Origin: Puniceicoccaceae bacterium K14
Lineage (GTDB): Bacteria; Verrucomicrobiota; Verrucomicrobiia; Opitutales; Opitutaceae
Length of the DNA stretch: 64,000 nucleotides
Direction of reading: 5' to 3'
Assembly: GCA_022538095.1 (NCBI GenBank)
Contig: JAKYXN010000006.1
Location: 58,375-122,374, forward strand
Shown here: positions 46,528 through 57,600 of the stretch, one piece after another
How positions within the stretch are numbered: position 1 is the stretch's first letter
Layout of the letters: each line of letters starts with the position of its first letter
The notes under the pieces: generated by a model
Seen by the model: only the letters and a program-made list of their open reading frames with translations
Told to the model about the DNA's origin: nothing
Database searches by the model: none
Position numbers and translations under genes: made by a program

Positions 46528-48297
46528 CTATCGACGTTTTACCACAGCGTAATAGGCCCCAATCACATCCTCATGTTTTGGTCCTGTTTTAAAGGTTGCT
46601 CGGAATTTCGTAGGACCTTTCGCCAAATCCAAAGTAAAATGAATCCCTTCATTTGACTCACCCACAACCTTTTCTTCGTAGTAATCTCCGACATACAAGA
46701 TAGCTTTCGTTGCTCCGATACTACGACCTGCTGGATCTCGGTAAGCAGTCAGTCCCATAACTGATCCGCCGGGCTCCAATTCTGCGTTGATCGCTGCATT
46801 CACTCCCGGAGGATAACGTCGGAGTTCCACATCGTAAGTACCCGCCTCTTCTACATCGATTGCCCAATAACCATGAATCTTTTCCCCTCGACGAATGTGA
46901 CCCTGATTCCAAGGAGAAACAGGAGCATCAGTAATCCAGTCGTGAGCGTTCAAAACCACTGGATTCTCCTCATCGTAACCGATTCTCAAACGCTCTTCTT
47001 TGACAAAACTTGGAGATATACTAGCCCACCATTTGTCGTATTCTGATCTTAGCGACGCAACGACTTCTGGGTTCGCCGACGCAATATCCTTAGCCTGTGC
47101 CGGATCAGCCTCGATATCGTAAAGCTCTGTGCCATTTACAAGACGCCAACGCTGCGTCATAATAGATGAGTCTTTCCACTTGATTGGATCTACAACACGC
47201 TGTGAGTCAGTAATAATCGCTCGATCCACCCAAGGTGTCGGGTTTTCGTAAATCAAAGGGGACAAGCTTCGGCCATCGAAACTGTAATCCATAGGGATTT
47301 CCAATCCACACAGGTCCATCAAAGTCGGTAAAACATCAATATGCGATGTGAGCGTTTCGATGTCTCGTCCCTTATCTAGGTTACCGTCGGGCCAATACAT
47401 AAAGAAAGGTACACGGTGCCCGCCATCATATGGCGTGCCTTTTTTCCCACGCATCCCAGCATTGTATACATTATGCCCCGTGGCCGTCCCATTATCCGTC
47501 ATGAAAATAAATATTGTATTATCGGATACGCCTTTCTTTTCTAGGTAAGAACGCAATGCTTTCACATTGTCGTCTATATTGTGGATCATTCCAAAGAAAA
47601 TTTCTTCCTCTGGCGTTAGCCCCTTGCCTTTGTACATATCCCAGTACTCTTCTGGGCAGTGATAAGGCAAATGCGGTGCATTCGGAGCGATATAGGCAAA
47701 AAATGGCTTCTCCGCCTCTATGCTCTCTCCAATAAATCGCTTCGCTTCGCTAAAGAACACATCCGTGCAAAATCCTTCGAATTTCTCAGGCACTCCGTTG
47801 CGAAAGTAAGTATCATCAAAATAAGAATTATCCCAAAAATCAGGGGTCTGCCCCACTCCTCCACCGGCATGACGCACCACATCCTGAAAACCGCGATCCT
47901 CCGCACGGTAAGGATACGAATCTCCGAGGTGCCACTTGCCGTACATACCTGTCGCGTAGCCGCTTTCCTCAAAAACTTCACCCATCGTCTTCGCCTCTAT
48001 TCGCAGCATAGAACGCCCCATAATCGTATGCCAGGGTCCCGCTCTGTTGGTATAATGCCCGCTCAACAAGGCCCCACGGGTTGGCGAACACGTTGGACTC
48101 ACATGGTAATCTGTAAAACGAGTGCTCTCTTGATAAAGAGCATCTAAGGCAGGGGTTTGAAGCACCGGATTTCCAGTACATGACAAATCCCCATAACCTT
48201 GGTCATCTGTCAGGATAAAAATGACATTCGGTTTTTCTTGAGCTGCCCATAAGGCAGAACAAAGCGAAAGCAAAAGCGTGAATCTAAGATATTTCAT
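46528..48297 (-). CDS. S1-family sulfatase with C-terminal beta-domain
   Basis: A 589-residue exported arylsulfatase-type enzyme (signal peptide 1-19). Metal ligands D31-D32 and the formylglycine cysteine C70 in CSPTRGALLSG are intact, so an anaerobic or aerobic maturase elsewhere must convert it. The body runs to about 450. The last 130 residues are an added domain (WAIDVEEAGTYDVELRRYP) also found in the other sulfatase here. It would remove sulfate from fucose residues. The ATG at 48297 is chosen over an upstream frame of 26 residues without family match. Confidence 0.92.
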   Translation of the reverse strand: MKYLRFTLLLSLCSALWAAQEKPNVIFILTDDQGYGDLSCTGNPVLQTPALDALYQESTRFTDYHVSPTCSPTRGALLSGHYTNRAGPWHTIMGRSMLRIEAKTMGEVFEESGYATGMYGKWHLGDSYPYRAEDRGFQDVVRHAGGGVGQTPDFWDNSYFDDTYFRNGVPEKFEGFCTDVFFSEAKRFIGESIEAEKPFFAYIAPNAPHLPYHCPEEYWDMYKGKGLTPEEEIFFGMIHNIDDNVKALRSYLEKKGVSDNTIFIFMTDNGTATGHNVYNAGMRGKKGTPYDGGHRVPFFMYWPDGNLDKGRDIETLTSHIDVLPTLMDLCGLEIPMDYSFDGRSLSPLIYENPTPWVDRAIITDSQRVVDPIKWKDSSIMTQRWRLVNGTELYDIEADPAQAKDIASANPEVVASLRSEYDKWWASISPSFVKEERLRIGYDEENPVVLNAHDWITDAPVSPWNQGHIRRGEKIHGYWAIDVEEAGTYDVELRRYPPGVNAAINAELEPGGSVMGLTAYRDPAGRSIGATKAILYVGDYYEEKVVGESNEGIHFTLDLAKGPTKFRATFKTGPKHEDVIGAYYAVVKRR

Positions 48298-48395
48298 TAC
48301 TTGAGTAAGTGATTTTTCGTTACAGGGAGATTTGGGGAATGAAACAGAATTTGAGACATTGATCAGTAAGTCCACCTTTTTAACATTTCAAAAAT

Positions 48396-50177
48396 CTAGT
48401 ATGCGACAATCGGCTTCAAAGAAATGGATTTCAATTTAGCTGTTTCTATATTTCCTTCTAAGCACGACACCGCTACCTTGTATTTACCAGGGCTTGAAAA
48501 GTTTAACCACCCAATTGGGAATTCCTGATAGTTGTGCGAAGAATTTTGTTCGTTTTGTATGCTTTCTCCACCGACAATTTCTGCACCCCAGACCAACCGA
48601 CCACTTCCAGCGTAGTTCAGGCTCACTTGATAGTCTCCTGGCTCCAAAACTTCAACCTCCCAAACAACCTTCCCTTTTGGGCTCCAATTACTCGCAGGAT
48701 GCACGCGTATCCATTCTCCAAATTTCTCCATCCATCGATCATTGATAATCTCGACACCCTTGACTTCCCCGAAGTCTGCGAAAATCTCTGTGCTCCCATT
48801 TGGATCAAGGCCAAAGGTCTTATCAACGACGGCCTCCCCAGTAAGTTCGATTTCAATGACAGAGGCCAACGAATCAGGCGCGACAACCGGTAGATCCAAA
48901 ACAGTCCAATCTTTGACTCTATCAAATTCGATTGATTCGGACTTCTCCGAGCCAAGTAAGCTGACCGACTCAATGCGCGTCTTCAATCCAGGTATATACA
49001 ACTTCCCCGAGCTCGGCCAATCAAAGACTGAAAGGCAGAGTTTATTCCCATGAACCGTAACATCTCCCCAAGGGAAAGCACGTCCCCAAGGAGACGGTCC
49101 CGCTTCGTAAACAACTCGAGGGTAACGTTGAATCCAGCTCCCAGCTTCTCGCAAAGACCAAGCAGCGCGCTCCGGCACAGCACCGACACTATCCGGACCA
49201 ATATTCAACATGTAAGTACCGCCACGAGCGACACACGCAATCAAGCGATTCAAAATCTTCTTTGGGGATTTCCAGTTTTCGTCATACCAAGCATACGCCC
49301 AGGAATCATTTGTCGTATCCACACTTTCCCACATCCCCTCGACGTTTCGATGTGGAACTTCCATATCGCCCAATGTTTGGTAATCGCCTAAATTGTGCCC
49401 AGCACGCCCAGAAACAAGGGCATTCGGTTGGTTCTTGCGCACGACGTCCACAAGCTGCTCGACATACTCTTTCGCCATATTACCTGGTGTATCGAACCAA
49501 ATAAGCTCAATCGGACCATACTCGGTAGTTAGCTCCTCAACCTGAGGTAAACACTTCTTTATAAAATAATCGTCGAAGGTCGCCGAGTTGCCATTCTCAT
49601 CAACTTCCGGTCCGCCATTACCTCCAGGAAATGTCCAGTCTTGGTTGTGAGAATAATAGAAACCAAAACCTAGTCCGGCGTCGCGACAAGCAGCCGAAAG
49701 CTCCTTCATTGGATCGACTCTCCACGGCGTTGACTCCACGATATTAAAATCGCACGCCTTGGAATCATACATGGCAAAACCATCATGGTGTTTCGCGGTA
49801 ATCACGATGTACTTCATACCCGCATCCTTCGCGAGTTGTACGATACCACGCGCATCAAACGAGGTCGGATTAAAAGTCCCAGCCAAACGCTCGTATTCGT
49901 CAACCGGAATACCGGCCATTCTCGGATTCATGATCCACTCACCGATTCCGTAGTAAGTCTTTCCGTCGACCTTATTGGCCAATTGAGAATAGAGCCCCCA
50001 ATGAATGAACATCGCATAGTTTCCTTCGTCAAACAACTGACCTCTCTCGGCATTATCTGCTCGTAACTTAACAGACTCCTCACCCCATAATTCATCCATA
50101 TCTTGAGCATGACTCAACTGGGCGCTGCTCGTCATTGCGAAGGCAGATAATGCTATTAAAAATATTCGATTCTTCAT
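48396..50177 (-). CDS. Alpha-L-fucosidase GH29, exported
   Basis: A 593-residue enzyme with a signal peptide ending near SHAQ. The GH29 barrel shows YAMFIHWGLYSQ, VITAKHHDGFAMYDS and the nucleophile segment IELIWFDTPGN. Residues about 460-590 form a C-terminal beta-domain (WEVEVLEPGDYQVSLNYAG) that looks like the appended domains of the neighbouring enzymes. It is first in the five-gene minus-strand run and is divergent from the TonB receptor with a 710-base gap. The start is taken at the ATG 50177; 50186 is an alternative. Confidence 0.93.
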   Translation of the reverse strand: MKNRIFLIALSAFAMTSSAQLSHAQDMDELWGEESVKLRADNAERGQLFDEGNYAMFIHWGLYSQLANKVDGKTYYGIGEWIMNPRMAGIPVDEYERLAGTFNPTSFDARGIVQLAKDAGMKYIVITAKHHDGFAMYDSKACDFNIVESTPWRVDPMKELSAACRDAGLGFGFYYSHNQDWTFPGGNGGPEVDENGNSATFDDYFIKKCLPQVEELTTEYGPIELIWFDTPGNMAKEYVEQLVDVVRKNQPNALVSGRAGHNLGDYQTLGDMEVPHRNVEGMWESVDTTNDSWAYAWYDENWKSPKKILNRLIACVARGGTYMLNIGPDSVGAVPERAAWSLREAGSWIQRYPRVVYEAGPSPWGRAFPWGDVTVHGNKLCLSVFDWPSSGKLYIPGLKTRIESVSLLGSEKSESIEFDRVKDWTVLDLPVVAPDSLASVIEIELTGEAVVDKTFGLDPNGSTEIFADFGEVKGVEIINDRWMEKFGEWIRVHPASNWSPKGKVVWEVEVLEPGDYQVSLNYAGSGRLVWGAEIVGGESIQNEQNSSHNYQEFPIGWLNFSSPGKYKVAVSCLEGNIETAKLKSISLKPIVAY

Positions 50178-50539
50178 TCTTATCATTTTAAAATTCTGTG
50201 GGGCCCTAGCCAATCTCCATAAATGCACTACAAAAACGCTAAACTCACCTGTTACGCTCAAGAGCTATTTTATCAGTGCTCCACCTACAGCGAATCGTTC
50301 TGGGCATGCAGATATACTATCAACTCTATGTGGCTCTGATTTCATTCAATGGCAGGTGGCGGGGTTAACTATAAAGAAATGCCGATGAGGTACAAAATGG
50401 GCTATTCTTCACGAATTCTCCAACCCATTCAGCAACCTTCAAAGACAAGGTTTCCTAAGATTTTCCAACAACTCGTAGGTAGTAAAAAAACCCAAGCCGT
50501 TGAAAACCCTTTCAATTTAGCAATTTAGCTAGGCCATGC

Positions 50540-50580
50540 CTACCCCCTTTTCAAAGGGTAGTCGTTTCATGCGACTACCC
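50540..50580 (+). promoter_or_regulatory. Mutually exclusive hairpins
   Basis: CTACCC (50540-50545) pairs with GGGTAG (50556-50561). Alternatively GGGTAGTCG (50556-50564) pairs with CGACTACCC (50572-50580), a nine-base stem with a seven-base loop. Sharing the middle arm is the design of attenuators, but the distance to the TonB receptor gene (about 310 bases) and the lack of a U-run leave the role open. Confidence 0.5.
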
Positions 50581-50728
50581 CGATTCCGAAGTAGCTGATA
50601 TGAGGCCCAGACGATAAGGCGCTGTCCACCAATGTTTTCCCCTCCAACAAAAGGCTCTTCAAAAAGAAGAACCCCACCGGTAACGATCAAACTACAAGAA
50701 CAACTCTTACCATTCGAGCGAGGTCCAA

Positions 50729-50768
50729 ATAATCCGTTTCGGAGTGGGGATAATCCGTCATGGAGTGG
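50729..50768 (+). promoter_or_regulatory. 21-bp-period direct repeats upstream of the TonB receptor
   Basis: ATAATCCGT-N3-GGAGTGG occurs at 50729-50747 and again at 50750-50768, two helical turns apart and 120-160 bases before the ATG. This is the geometry of AraC-type or response-regulator binding sites. The regulator is not in the window. Confidence 0.5.
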
Positions 50769-50887
50769 ATCTGAGGTAAGAGATTATGCGATAAAGCCCC
50801 CCCTTGAGAAATCATCACCAACACAACGAAATGCTCTAACCGCATTCCATGGTAATGATTTACCAAGAATAAGATAAACTACAAACG

Positions 50888-52837
50888 ATGAATACAAAAT
50901 CCTACACTCCTTGCAAAATTGCCGTTCTCGGAACAGCCGTCTCTCTCTTGGCTAGTCCGATATTTGGCGACACCTCGGAAAACAAAGTGCAACTAGAAGA
51001 AGTCGTCCTCACTGCAGACGATTTTTCAATTGGTGATTTGATTTCCACCGAGGAACTCGAGCTTATACAGCCCACTAGTTTGAGCGAGCTCTTCGATGGA
51101 AGCCAGGCAATCCACGTTAATGGTGGGAAAAGCCAAGGCCAACAGATTTTCATAAACAACCTTGAATCAACACTCGCCAACGTAACGATCGATGGCGCTG
51201 TTCAAGGTAATATCTATCACCACACGGCTCAAGTAGTCGTCGAGCCAGATCTCCTTAAAAAAGTAGATTTAGTTGCAGGCGCAGGCAGTGCATTGGATGG
51301 TGCAGGTGCGCTTGCCGGTGCAATCCGCTTCGAAACAAAGAACGCTTTCGAGCTTCTAGATGGCAACCAAGTCGGCGGGCAATCCAAAGTTAGCTACTAC
51401 TCCAACGGTGAAGGATACAAGCTCTCTCAAAGCTTGTATGGCCAGCTATCCGACTCTTGGGCAGCCATCATCGCAGGTTCTTACACCGATCGCGATACAT
51501 TTGAGGACGGCAGCGGGAGGGACATCGAAAACTCCGATTACACCCGTGATAGCATCTTCACAAAGGTGACAGGCAGCTTCTCTGGAAACGACGAATTCAA
51601 TTTCAGCGCTGAATCACTCAGTGATGAATTCATCTCCTATGATCGCGTCAATATCAACAATGAGGTTCTCGGCTCGACCGGCCGTCCACTCGGTCTCTTG
51701 CAGAAGCAACACATGGAGAGAAAAACAGTTACCTTGAGCTACGATACCAACCCAGAGGATATCGAGTGGCTCAACTTAGAAACAAGTATCTACAACAATC
51801 TTCAGGACAACCAACGCCTTGAACAAGGAGTTGGTGGAGAACTCGAATCAACCGGTCTTGACGTACGCAACACAAACGACGCTGGAATGTTCTCAGTGAC
51901 TTACGGTTTCGATTACCGCGACGAAAAGGGTACCATGTATGGCGACTGGGAGTCTCTCGATTTTGGACCAGATTACGCAGCAAGCGAAACGACGGAAATT
52001 TACGGTCTCTACGCTCAAAGCACAATCAAAGCTAGCGAGCAGATTAAGGTCACATTCGGCGCTCGCTTTGATCAATACGATCACGAGGCCAAAGACGGGA
52101 CAACATTCGAATCAAACAAGGTAAGCCCAAATGCAGCGATCACCTTCCAAGCAACCGAAGACCTCAGCTTCACTGCCGGCTATGCAGAAGCTTATCGTGG
52201 CGTCTCTACCCGCGATCTCTTCGCATTTCGCAAACCACCAGAAGGAACCGACGGTGAAGAAGCCGACACATTCAAGCTCAGCTTCGACTTCGACAATGGT
52301 ACGATCTTCGCAAACGGCTACTACTTCGACCAGTCGATAGACAACTATGTTTACCCAAGCGGTTGGGGATCCTTTGGAGATATCAAAAACGATGGCTATG
52401 AACTTAACATAGGAGCCCGCTTCGAACAATTCCACGCGTCCCTTGGTGTCTCAGATTCAGAGCCTAATGTTGAAGGCTACGAATACGACGACGACTATGG
52501 GATAGTCGTAGCAGGTCGATATTGGCTCACAAAATTCGGCTACAGTTTCGACGGCGACATTCCAGTTCAAATCGAGTGGGTCTCCGAATTCCGTGAAGGC
52601 ATAGACGAAATACTTCTTCCTGGTGGGGGTGAATGGGCAGCGCGTGCAGAGAAGGCGTCATACGACGTTCACAGTATCCGCGTAAGAGTTGACGCTCCAT
52701 TCGCAGAAGGCCTTTCATTCAATCTTAATGTCGAGAACCTCTTCGACGTAACCTACCAAGATCACACAATCTACGCTGACAATGGCCTTAACAGCAACGG
52801 CCGCGTGATCAGCGTGATCGGTAGTTACAAGTTCTAA
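50888..52837 (+). CDS. TonB-dependent outer-membrane receptor
   Basis: A 649-residue receptor. Signal peptide 1-28, then a plug domain (ISTEELELIQPTSLSELFDG, IDGAVQG, VDLVAGAGSALDGAGALAGAIRFET) and a 22-strand-type barrel with alternating strands, ending in GSYKF with the terminal aromatic needed for BAM insertion. It would take up fuco-oligosaccharides or a metal complex using TonB energy. No SusD-like partner is present. It is the only transport gene of the locus and ends in a strong terminator. Confidence 0.92.
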   Translation: MNTKSYTPCKIAVLGTAVSLLASPIFGDTSENKVQLEEVVLTADDFSIGDLISTEELELIQPTSLSELFDGSQAIHVNGGKSQGQQIFINNLESTLANVTIDGAVQGNIYHHTAQVVVEPDLLKKVDLVAGAGSALDGAGALAGAIRFETKNAFELLDGNQVGGQSKVSYYSNGEGYKLSQSLYGQLSDSWAAIIAGSYTDRDTFEDGSGRDIENSDYTRDSIFTKVTGSFSGNDEFNFSAESLSDEFISYDRVNINNEVLGSTGRPLGLLQKQHMERKTVTLSYDTNPEDIEWLNLETSIYNNLQDNQRLEQGVGGELESTGLDVRNTNDAGMFSVTYGFDYRDEKGTMYGDWESLDFGPDYAASETTEIYGLYAQSTIKASEQIKVTFGARFDQYDHEAKDGTTFESNKVSPNAAITFQATEDLSFTAGYAEAYRGVSTRDLFAFRKPPEGTDGEEADTFKLSFDFDNGTIFANGYYFDQSIDNYVYPSGWGSFGDIKNDGYELNIGARFEQFHASLGVSDSEPNVEGYEYDDDYGIVVAGRYWLTKFGYSFDGDIPVQIEWVSEFREGIDEILLPGGGEWAARAEKASYDVHSIRVRVDAPFAEGLSFNLNVENLFDVTYQDHTIYADNGLNSNGRVISVIGSYKF

Positions 52838-52859
52838 GATTAACGGGCACATTTTAATC

Positions 52860-52896
52860 AAGGGCGGAAAGGCAGAGAGCATTCCGCCCTTTTTTG
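52860..52896 (+). terminator. Intrinsic terminator of the TonB receptor gene
   Basis: AAGGGCGGAA pairs with TTCCGCCCTT (stem of ten), loop of 12, and the T-run ends at 52895. It starts 23 bases after the stop codon. Strong on the plus strand. Confidence 0.9.
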
Positions 52897-53118
52897 TACA
52901 ATACTCCCAGACCAATGGTGATATAGATCGATCTTAACCCTACGGTGAATCACACCGACAACACACCAAATTTCGAAAAATCATATTCTGGATACACCTT
53001 TTGTCTCTCGAATCATTTTCAGCACCGTCATCGCAGTCACGTCGATCACAGGAATCGCCATTGCACTTGAGGAAGAAATCCTAAAGTGGGTCGACAGGAA
53101 AAGCCGTAATCTGCAGTC

Positions 53119-54636
53119 CTACTCTAGTCTAAGCTTGAACCCAGCTACCAACTGTTCCGGCAATGAATCCGGGAGCTCTATCCTCAGCCCTTCGCTCGAG
53201 CGAGACCATTGAATCTCTTCTTCAGAACCTAGCATCTGAACTCCAGAAATCTCTTTGTCCAATAACCCACCCTCAGCGAGGGTTTTGACGAGAATATCGC
53301 TTGTAGGCGTCGCGAGGACAAAAACGTAAAGATTCCCATCCTTGGTCGTAAAGCGGATGTCTTCTTGGGAATACGCTCGAATATTTTCTCCCTGCCGGCC
53401 CGTTTTGATTTCGAGTGGTCCTTCTCCATACGTTTTCCAGGGACGGGAGCCATAGATGCCCTCGCCGCAAGTCTTTAGAAAATCTCCCACTGCTGTGATA
53501 TAAGCCGCTTGATTCTCAGGTAGAGTGCCATCGCCACGAAGAGCGACATTTAACATAACGATTCCGTTCTTGCTGATCGCGTCTACTGCATTGCCTACAA
53601 GCACTGGAATACTCATACGATTCACAGCATCCTTGCGATAAAACCAATTCCCAGAAACGTCCGTCGCCCACATCCACGGCTCTGGCTGAATAACGCCCGA
53701 ACTTCCCCTCTCAAGGTTATAAGTGAATGCTCTTCGATCCATATTTCCGTTCTTGAAAGACAATACAGTCGTTTGCTTCCCTTCGTTTTCTTTGAGATCA
53801 CGATTAATGTAGTCGGAGAACAATTTCACTCCTAAGCTCTTTCCCGTGTCTTCGCTTGGGTAAGGCGAGTCATTATTGAACATATCGGGATCGTACTTAT
53901 CGATCAGCTCCCAACAGCGGTCGTACCAATGCTCATTCCAACTATCCTGACTCGCATATTTTTTAGGATCGTAATCCATATTGAAGAGAGTCCACGCATC
54001 AGTACCAGGTTTCTGATACTGACGAGCCGTCGCAAAAAACCGAGGAGACCAATAGAGGTGCGTAGAAACTCCGAACTTCAAGCCATACTTACTGGCTGCG
54101 TCTTTCCACTCTTGAATCGTATCGCGCTTCGGCCCCATATCGACCGCATTCCAAGGATGAAACGAATCGTACATATCAAAATTGTCATGATGAGTCGCAA
54201 CCGGCATTATGAACCGAGCTCCGTTATCTTTAAAAAATTTCACTAGTCCTTCCGGATCCCAGTTCTCTGCTTTTAGAAAAGGAACAAGTTTTTCGTATCC
54301 ATATTCCGAGGGATGCCCATACCTCTCGGTATGAAAATCACTCAGAGCCTGACTCATTCTTCTTTGTCCGTCCTTCTCTCCTTCAATCGGTCCGTACATT
54401 CTACGTCCATAATGAGACCCGTCGTTCGGACGATTTTCATCCGTACCCGATGGAACTCCCCAGTGGGTCCAGACTCCAATTTTCCCATCAACAAACCACT
54501 GAGGGACGTTATAATGCTCTACCATCGACTCCCACGTCGGCTCAACTTTCAATTGTTGTTTTGAATGGGCGCACCCTGCACAAACCACATTCAGAACAAC
54601 AACACTAAATATTTTACCAAATCTATTCATGTCCAT
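53119..54636 (-). CDS. Alpha-L-fucosidase GH29, divergent lipoprotein form
   Basis: A 505-residue enzyme. The N-terminus ends in a lipobox-like CAGC, so it is likely an anchored lipoprotein. The GH29 features are IGVWTHWGVPSG, MPVATHHDNFDMYDS and the segment DPDMFNNDSPY, where the usual WFDG of the nucleophile loop is altered. It is shorter and more distant than the other three GH29 catalytic domains and has only a small C-terminal beta-domain. It is last in the second minus-strand run, 34 bases after the GH141-GH29 gene. It may have a different linkage preference. Confidence 0.88.
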   Translation of the reverse strand: MDMNRFGKIFSVVVLNVVCAGCAHSKQQLKVEPTWESMVEHYNVPQWFVDGKIGVWTHWGVPSGTDENRPNDGSHYGRRMYGPIEGEKDGQRRMSQALSDFHTERYGHPSEYGYEKLVPFLKAENWDPEGLVKFFKDNGARFIMPVATHHDNFDMYDSFHPWNAVDMGPKRDTIQEWKDAASKYGLKFGVSTHLYWSPRFFATARQYQKPGTDAWTLFNMDYDPKKYASQDSWNEHWYDRCWELIDKYDPDMFNNDSPYPSEDTGKSLGVKLFSDYINRDLKENEGKQTTVLSFKNGNMDRRAFTYNLERGSSGVIQPEPWMWATDVSGNWFYRKDAVNRMSIPVLVGNAVDAISKNGIVMLNVALRGDGTLPENQAAYITAVGDFLKTCGEGIYGSRPWKTYGEGPLEIKTGRQGENIRAYSQEDIRFTTKDGNLYVFVLATPTSDILVKTLAEGGLLDKEISGVQMLGSEEEIQWSRSSEGLRIELPDSLPEQLVAGFKLRLE

Positions 54637-54670
54637 TACTTACATACACATTAAAATCTAATAAAAATTA

Positions 54671-57600
54671 TCAATCCACCGGCACAAGCTCCAGTCCTTT
54701 AAACTTAAACTGGCTGCTCATACCGATCGTCGTCGTCGGATAAACAGAAATTGTCTGCACGCCAGTCTCTAGAATCTCTATTGTACTATCGTGTTCCTTC
54801 CGCACCAATCGACCAATATTCCCTTTCGCTTCAAGAGACACTGAGTCACTTACTGTAGATAGCTCGTAGACAAATTTCGAGTTCCCATTATCTTCACTTA
54901 TCACCTTAAAGCGTCCGGGGCTCTTCACATTGACAGTCCACACCAAGCCTTGCTTCGTGTTCTCTCCCCAGCGGTGTGTCACTTCATTTTCGTAATCGTA
55001 ACTTATACGGCGAATCGCAAACTCGCATCTCGAAACAGGGAGCGTAATCACACCATTATCCGCTTGCTGCAAAGTCTCATCAACAACACGTGCAATCTCG
55101 TCTTCGATCTCAAGCACAACGACTGTTATGCGAGGTTGTATTAACTCCTCTGGTACTTTAATACGGAGACTCGAATAATTTTGGTCAACATACAGCGATC
55201 GCTTCTCCGTATCTGCTAAGCAATAGGCATTCGTAACCGTTGAAAGCAACCCATCGAGCTCGGCCTTGCCATCTTCCAATTCCTTCAAATGCAAATAGAT
55301 TTTCCCCGGCTTGCTTGTTATCGCGTAGGGAGGGAATTTCAACGGACTCGGGTCTGCACCATATATAGCCTCTCCGTTGACCTCCAACCATTCTCCAATT
55401 GCCCGCAAGCTATTCACTTGTGACTCCGGAATCGTCCCATCTGGCCGAGGTCCTACATTCAATAAATAGACGCCTCCATAGCAAACGATTCGACACAGGC
55501 TGTATACGAAATCCGTGTATTCTTCAGAACGGTCGTTCTCGCCTCCGTAGGTCGTGTACCCCCAACCTCGTTGCGTAACCGACTCATGGGTCTGCCAAGG
55601 CACCTTCAAATCAGGTAACCAAGTTGCAGTACTCACACTTGGTGTTTTACCATTATCGATCGATACATCAAAATGCCCAAACCCTTGACCGAGCCTTGAA
55701 TTGACCAAAGCGCCTGGTTGGTTTTTCCCAACGATATCCATCATTTGTTGACACTTTTCGTCATCCATCTGAACCGGAGTATCAAACCAAACCATAAAGA
55801 TATCGCCGTAGTTTTTCGTCAGCTCTTCTACCTGAGGAACGGCCTTGGATTCAAAATAGGCATCGAATTTGTCTTGGGGCTTCGTGAGCCCTTCGAAGTC
55901 CCAGCTATTTCCAAATGCTCCTTCCTCGTGCCAGTCCTGACTCTGCGAATAGTAAAACCCGAGATTCATATCTCGCTCGGCACACTCAACTGAAAGTTCC
56001 TTCAAAATATCACGCCCAAACCCCGCAAAATTCACAAGATTATACGGGTTATCAGAATCATACATAGCAAACCCATCGTGATGTTTAGCCGTCACTACGA
56101 TAAACTTCATCCCAGCCTGCTCGGCAATATCCACCCACTCAGAAGCATCAAACCGATCAGGTTTAAAGAGCCCTGCCGCGTGCTCCTCATAATCGCTTAT
56201 CGGAATTTCCCCCCGACGCATGATCCACTCAGCTGCAATTTCTCGATCATTCCAAACGCCACCCAACTGAGCATAGGGACCAAAATGCACGAACAAACCA
56301 ATTTTATCATGATAGAGCTTCTTCATGTTTTCCCGTATTTCAGGAATATAAGCTGAGGAGTCAGTTTTTCCGAAATCTACCTTGCCCCCAGTTTGAGTGA
56401 TGTAATCAACCGAATTGATATCATCTGTTTTTTGGATACCCATTTTTGACACATCCAATTCCTCAATCCCTAGAGCTAAGGCTGGGCTATCAGGGCGAAA
56501 TCTGAAATCACCTTTAGCAGGATCGACGAACAAAGGATCGCAAAATCGGCTACTTTGTTCTTTTCCGATCGCCCGCATTTTTTCAAAATGGGCATCCATC
56601 CATTTAGAGTTGTTAGGATTCCAATACAAATTGGAATTCATTTCTGTATCGGTAACTAAAGGATGCCCATCCTCCGTTCGTTCGATTGGGCGTTCACCGT
56701 AGGCATTCCCTCCACTTGGATGGGACATTATTATATTATTTCGAACTTCCGATCCAGTAACCCGTGTCCACTCGAAACTCACGTAACCCCATTTCGGAGA
56801 CGTTAGGGGAGCCACAATAAAATTGTTTATGATATCATTGATGCCTTTCGAAGCGATTCCCGCCGAAAACCCATAATTGTTATATAGTACATTTCCATAA
56901 ATTAGAACCTCATGCTGATCGTCATCGCAACGTATCGCAGCAGGCAATGAATGTTCATAATTGTCGTGAATATAATTGTAACGTACGATATTTCCGGTTC
57001 CTGCGCCAGACACGTAAATAGCGTTTCCATCAGAGAGCTTTTGGACCGAATGCGTAATCTCATTGTATTCTAAGAGATTATACCGTGCATGATTGTACTT
57101 TTCGCGAACTTTCCAATTCTCGTAACTCTCCCGAATATTTACCTTATCTTCTTCCAGGATTTCGTCATGACGCACGGTCCGTCCCCCTTCTCCATCAAGA
57201 TTCCGATCAGGTTCGACTCTGTTAGTTATCAGTACCGCAGCATAACCACTATGATGAACATAATTATGAGCGATGCGGTTACGGCCGCTTTGCCACGCCC
57301 AAATGCCAGGGGAGTGCCAGGTGATCTCGCTAAAGTGATGAATATGGTTGTTTACGATCTCATTATGATGATTCACATCTTTGCTCCCGGGACCATAACC
57401 AGCCAATAAGATTCCCGCTTCCCCTAAATGCGAAAACTCACAATTCTCGACTCGGTTTCGCTGCGCGTGAAGATCCATACGAAAACCAGTGCCTCCTGAA
57501 TCTATAAACCGACAATCCGTTACTCGACAATCTTCCGTCCCTCGGAATCGCAACATCGCAGTTGGGCGATCGAACATATCCCAATCATGCTGCATTCCCC

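Larger units (their letters stand above)
50178..50887. other. Long divergent regulatory region of the fucan locus
   Basis: 710 bases without a gene between the first fucosidase and the TonB receptor. It holds nested hairpins at 50540-50580, two 21-bp-spaced direct repeats at 50729-50768 and a C7 run at about 50797. Short open frames inside have no coding character. Confidence 0.6.
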
